NCBI GenBank assembly: GCA_016709385.1
Contig: JADJMW010000001.1
Coordinates: 558,001 to 622,000 of the forward strand
Direction: 5' to 3'
DNA: 64,000 nt
Source of the DNA: Candidatus Rubrivivax defluviihabitans
GTDB taxonomy: Bacteria; Pseudomonadota; Gammaproteobacteria; Burkholderiales; Burkholderiaceae_C
This document shows, in pieces, positions 61,438 through 64,000 of this stretch. Made by a program: the position numbers and the translations under genes. Under the pieces are notes generated by a model. It was given only the letters and a program-made list of their open reading frames with translations, was not told the DNA's origin and did not search any database. Within the stretch, counting starts at the first letter, position 1. Each line of letters opens with the position of its first letter.

Positions 61438-62601
61438 TCACTTCACCAGCGACCAGGTGCCGTTCTTGACCTCGAGCATGCGGAAGGCGCTGAGGTCCAG
61501 CCCCATGTGGTCGGTGGCCGACATGTTGACCACGCCGCCGGTGCCGACATAGCCCTTGGTCGCCTCCAGCGCATCGCGCACCTTGGCGCGGTCGGTGCCG
61601 CCGGCGGCCTTGATGGCGCCCACCGCGAGCATCAGCCCGTCGTAGGCATGGCCGCCGAAGGTGGAGACGTCGCTCTTGTAGCGGCCTTCGTAGGCGTCGC
61701 GGTAGGCGGTGACGACGGGTTTCTGTGCATCGCCTGCATCCAGCAGGTCGGCCACCAGCAGCGCCGCGGCGGGCAGGCGCACGCCGTTGGCGGCGTCGCC
61801 CGAGAGCTTGATGTAGTCCTTGGAGGCGACGCCGTGCGACTGGTACAGCGGCAGCGTGATGCCGACCTGGCGGTAGTTGCGCGTCACGATCGCCGGCCCC
61901 TGGCCGAAGCCGGCGTTCAGCACCGCCTGCGCGTCGCTGCCGCGGATCTTGGTCAGTTGCGCCGTCATGTCGGTGTCGGTGGCGCCGTAGGTCTCGTCGG
62001 CGACGATCGCCACGCCGTGGTTCGGCGCCACCTTCAGGCATTCGGCGCGCATCGACTTGTCGAAACCGCCGCTGCCGGAGATGAGTGCGGCCTTGGTGAC
62101 GCCGCGGGCCTTCATGTCGACGAAGATCTTGTCGCAGGCCATGCGGTCGGTGTGCGGCGTCTTGAAGACCCACTTCTTGACCGGCTCCACGATCACCACC
62201 GCGCCGGCCAGCGAGACGAAGGGCACGCCGGCCTGTTCGACCAGCGGCACCGCCGCCATCGTGGTGCCGGTGGTCGAGCCGCCGACGATGACGTCGACCT
62301 TGTCCTGCTCGATCAACCGCTTGGCGAAGGTGCGCGCCTTCTCGGCGTCGCCGGCGTCGTCGTAGGCGGTGAGCTGCAGCTTGCGCCCGTTCACGCCGCC
62401 GGCGGCGTTGATGCGCTCGACATAGAGCTCCAGCGTCTTCAGCTCGGGGTCGCCGAGGAAAGACGCCGGCCCGGTGACCGAGAGGAAGCTGCCGATGCGG
62501 ATGGGTTCCTGCGCCAGGGCCGGCGCCGTGACGGCGGCCAGGGTCAGCAGGGCGGCCGGGGCCAGGCGGGCCAGACGGCGGACATGGCGCAAGAGATTCA
62601 T
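61438..62601 (-). CDS. livK: periplasmic substrate-binding protein LivK-like
   Basis: 387 residues from the ATG at 62601. A signal peptide (LAPAALLTLAAVTAPALAQ) leads to a Leu/Ile/Val-binding fold (IRIGSFLSVTGPASFLGD, ELYVERINAAGGVNG, VDVIVGGSTTGTTMAAVPL). It binds the imported aromatic acid or a related carboxylate. It is the first gene of a leftward series through liv, thioesterase, pad, hcr and ligase genes; nearly all neighbours overlap or are within 70 nt, so one long operon is likely. Confidence 0.88.
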   Translation of the reverse strand: MNLLRHVRRLARLAPAALLTLAAVTAPALAQEPIRIGSFLSVTGPASFLGDPELKTLELYVERINAAGGVNGRKLQLTAYDDAGDAEKARTFAKRLIEQDKVDVIVGGSTTGTTMAAVPLVEQAGVPFVSLAGAVVIVEPVKKWVFKTPHTDRMACDKIFVDMKARGVTKAALISGSGGFDKSMRAECLKVAPNHGVAIVADETYGATDTDMTAQLTKIRGSDAQAVLNAGFGQGPAIVTRNYRQVGITLPLYQSHGVASKDYIKLSGDAANGVRLPAAALLVADLLDAGDAQKPVVTAYRDAYEGRYKSDVSTFGGHAYDGLMLAVGAIKAAGGTDRAKVRDALEATKGYVGTGGVVNMSATDHMGLDLSAFRMLEVKNGTWSLVK

Positions 62602-62710
62602 GTTTGTCTCCGGGAAGTGCTGCGGATGGCGCCGCAAGAGGGGCGGCTGACCGCGGGGCGTGCTCGGCGGTGGCCGGCACGGTCTTAGAATGTTTCCTTC
62701 AAACTCATTC

Positions 62711-62748
62711 TGGTACTGGAATGCGGGTTTGAATTTGACCTGGTTCAG
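62711..62748. promoter_or_regulatory. shared regulatory elements in the livK/GNAT divergent promoter
   Basis: TGGTACTGGAAT at 62711-62722 repeats exactly the left half and spacer of the operator before had; the right half here is degenerate (TGCGG). Eight bases further lies TTGAC-CTGG-TTCAG (62735-62748), close to the Fnr-like box of the had promoter read on the other strand (TTGAC-CTAG-ATCAG). A flanking TTCAAAC (62698-62704) pairs with GTTTGAA (62727-62733). Confidence 0.5.
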
Positions 62749-62764
62749 GTTTTCGGGAGTTGCC

Positions 62765-63310
62765 GTGGGATCGACATCGACGCAGCCGCGCAAGGCGTCC
62801 GCACGACGGGCCGCGGGGGTGGTGCGTCAACAGGCCCCGGCGGCAACGGCGGCGGCAGCGGCGGCACCGCAGGTGCGCGCGGTGCGGCAGGGCGACCTGC
62901 CCGAAGTGATTGCCCTGGACGCCACCGTGACCGGCCTGCACAAGGCCGACTACTGGCAGCGCATCTACCGCCGCTACGGCGTCGGCGGCCAGGGGCTGCG
63001 GCATTTCCTGGTGGCGGTGCAAGCCGGGCGCGTGGTCGGTTTCATGATCGGCGAGGTGCGCGACTGGGAATTCGGCTCGCCGCCCTGCGGCTGGGTCTTC
63101 GCCATCGACGTCGACCCCCGGGCGCGCCAGCAGGGCGTGGGCACGATGCTGCTGACGGCCATGCGCGAACGCTTCGAACGCGTGGGCGTGCGCGTGATGC
63201 GCACCCTGCTGGCCAGCGACAACCCGCTGATCCTGTCGTTCTTCCGCAGCCAGGGCATGACGGCGGGCCGGCTGATCCCGCTCGAACTGGCCATCGGCGC
63301 GGAAGCCTGA
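62765..63310 (+). CDS. GNAT-family N-acetyltransferase
   Basis: 181 residues from the GTG at 62765 with GGGAG ten bases upstream; a longer frame from 62660 would run through the promoter elements. After an Ala-rich N-terminal ~35 residues, the GNAT domain shows VRAVRQGDLPEVIALD, WVFAIDVDPRARQQGVGTML (acetyl-CoA loop) near residue 120 and SFFRSQGMTAG. It is divergent from livK and coupled to rrf2 (4-nt gap). It may acetylate a CoA ligase to control it, as known for benzoate-type ligases in Rhodopseudomonas; that is inference. Confidence 0.8.
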   Translation: MGSTSTQPRKASARRAAGVVRQQAPAATAAAAAAPQVRAVRQGDLPEVIALDATVTGLHKADYWQRIYRRYGVGGQGLRHFLVAVQAGRVVGFMIGEVRDWEFGSPPCGWVFAIDVDPRARQQGVGTMLLTAMRERFERVGVRVMRTLLASDNPLILSFFRSQGMTAGRLIPLELAIGAEA

Positions 63311-63314
63311 AGCG

Positions 63315-63731
63315 ATGAAGCTGCAGAAGAATACCGAACTGGCGCTGTACAGCGTGCTCGAATTCGCGGCCCGCCCGGACGAGCACGTGCCGGCGGCCGA
63401 GGTCGCGGCCAAGTACGGCGAGTCGCTGCACCACCTGGCCAAGGTGCTGTCGGAACTGGCGCGTGCGGGCATCGTCGATTCGGTGCGCGGCGTCGGCGGC
63501 GGCTACCGCTTCGCCGCCAATCCGCGCCGGCTGACGCTGCTCGACGTGATCCGGCTCTTCGAGGACCTGGGCGCGGGCGCGCCCGCAGCGCCCGAAGGCC
63601 GCACGCCGGTCGATCGGGCGCTGGGCCAGGTGCTGGCCGAGATCGACCAGATCGCGCAGGCCACCTTCGGCTCGATCACGGTGGCGACCATGCTGGGCAT
63701 GGTGGACCGTGCCGCGACGCCGGCGCCGTGA
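63315..63731 (+). CDS. Rrf2-family regulator without cysteines
   Basis: 138 residues. The Rrf2 winged helix is clear: LQKNTELALYSVLEFAARP at the start, VAAKYGESLHHLAKVLSELA near residue 30 and DSVRGVGGGYRFAANP near 55, then LTLLDVIRLFEDLG. The protein has no cysteine at all, so it cannot hold the Cys-ligated Fe-S cluster of IscR or NsrR; the effector must be something else. It follows the GNAT gene and precedes a Crp/Fnr gene, next to the livK promoter elements, and is a candidate for binding the TGGTA-N6-TACCA operator. Confidence 0.85.
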   Translation: MKLQKNTELALYSVLEFAARPDEHVPAAEVAAKYGESLHHLAKVLSELARAGIVDSVRGVGGGYRFAANPRRLTLLDVIRLFEDLGAGAPAAPEGRTPVDRALGQVLAEIDQIAQATFGSITVATMLGMVDRAATPAP

Positions 63732-63836
63732 CCGCCGGTGCGGATCGCCGGCGCTGCGCCCGTGCGATCGATCGCAGCTGACCCCGTTTCCGCCCGGTTG
63801 CCGCCGCCTGTTACCATTTCAATTCAAGGTCACCCC

Positions 63837-64000
63837 GTGCTCGATACCCGCACTTTCGACATCCCCCGCTTCCTGTCGGTGCTGCCGCTGTTCTCGGACA
63901 TCGGTGGGCCCGAACTCGAGCGCCTGGCCAAGGGCTGCCAGCTGCGTCGCTTCGAGCGCGGCGAGATGGTGTTTCGCATGGGCGAGGCCTGCGAGTCCTT
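63837..64000 (+). CDS. Crp/Fnr-family regulator (partial, N-terminus only)
   Basis: From a GTG at 63837 (AAGG upstream) 54 codons are seen before the window ends. The start FDIPRFLSVLPLFSDIGG, then LERLAKGCQLRRFERGEMVF and MGEACES match the cyclic-nucleotide-binding-like domain of Crp/Fnr proteins. The N-terminal cysteine cluster of true Fnr is absent, so it is more like Dnr/NnrR or a cNMP-type member. It is a candidate for binding the Fnr-like boxes seen at three promoters. The DNA-binding half lies outside the window. Confidence 0.75.
   Translation, partial: MLDTRTFDIPRFLSVLPLFSDIGGPELERLAKGCQLRRFERGEMVFRMGEACES

Noticed and set aside
60391..62688. A 765-codon plus-strand open frame opposite livM, livH and livK
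   Set aside because: No motif and His/Gly/Gln-rich composition; the minus-strand liv genes explain the region.

Overview
The window is a roughly 70% GC chromosome segment from a facultatively anaerobic, probably denitrifying betaproteobacterium (Thauera/Azoarcus/Rubrivivax-like). The evidence is an ATP-dependent class I benzoyl-CoA reductase operon of Thauera type, PEP-CTERM secreted proteins, and NsrR, hemerythrin, DUF2249 and NnrS-type genes of nitric-oxide metabolism. The species cannot be named from sequence alone.

Region by region. (1) 1-5486, minus strand: 2-oxoacid:acceptor oxidoreductase genes (korA, korB), a ferritin-like protein, a RidA protein, a BadI-type 2-ketocyclohexanecarboxyl-CoA hydrolase, a separate gamma subunit (PadE-like) and the start of an FAD/Fe-S NAD(P)H oxidoreductase. 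(2) 5684-13652, plus strand: had-oah-dch-bcrC-bcrB-bcrA-bcrD-fdx, the complete core benzoyl-CoA pathway; bcrC and bcrA each carry one frameshift. (3) 13.7-20.3 kb: secreted or PEP-CTERM proteins, a LuxR regulator, two DUF1566 paralogues, and two blocks of G-rich or G/C-only sequence that look like artefact. (4) 20.3-28.1 kb: copper TonB receptor, cytochrome c, XdhC, cupin, DUF2249, NsrR, CcoG and hemerythrin. (5) 28.1-41.8 kb: an accessory region bounded and divided by remnants of the 3' end of an nnrS-like gene, holding hydrolases, a MarR/thioesterase pair, an Old Yellow Enzyme, an epoxide hydrolase, a redoxin/2OG-oxygenase fusion, broken IS91 and IS5 transposases, an integron-integrase fragment and a DUF6429 cassette-like gene. 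(6) 41.8-62.6 kb, minus strand: one long gene string, livKHMGF, thioesterase, padBCD (phenylacetyl-CoA oxidation), phenylacetate-CoA ligase, hcrCAB (4-hydroxybenzoyl-CoA reductase), an aryl-CoA ligase, DUF2249, a membrane protein, hemerythrin, GNAT, MIP18 and the NnrS-like protein. (7) 62.7-64 kb, plus strand: GNAT, a cysteine-free Rrf2 regulator and the start of a Crp/Fnr regulator.

How they fit together. Aromatic acids are imported by LivKHMGF and activated by the two CoA ligases. Phenylacetyl-CoA is oxidised by PadBCD and onward through a phenylglyoxylate oxidoreductase of which only PadE and perhaps the FAD subunit are in the window. 4-hydroxybenzoyl-CoA is dehydroxylated by HcrCAB. Both routes give benzoyl-CoA, which BcrCBAD reduces with ferredoxin regenerated by KorAB; Dch, Had and Oah then open the ring.

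The most interesting signal is regulatory. Three promoters (had/korA, livK/GNAT, hemerythrin) each carry an Fnr-like box followed, in the direction of the gene, by a TGGTA-N6-TACCA element, and genes for a Crp/Fnr-type protein and a cysteine-free Rrf2 protein sit beside one of them. The second is the triple remnant of the nnrS 3' end around a recombination-scarred island with integron pieces.
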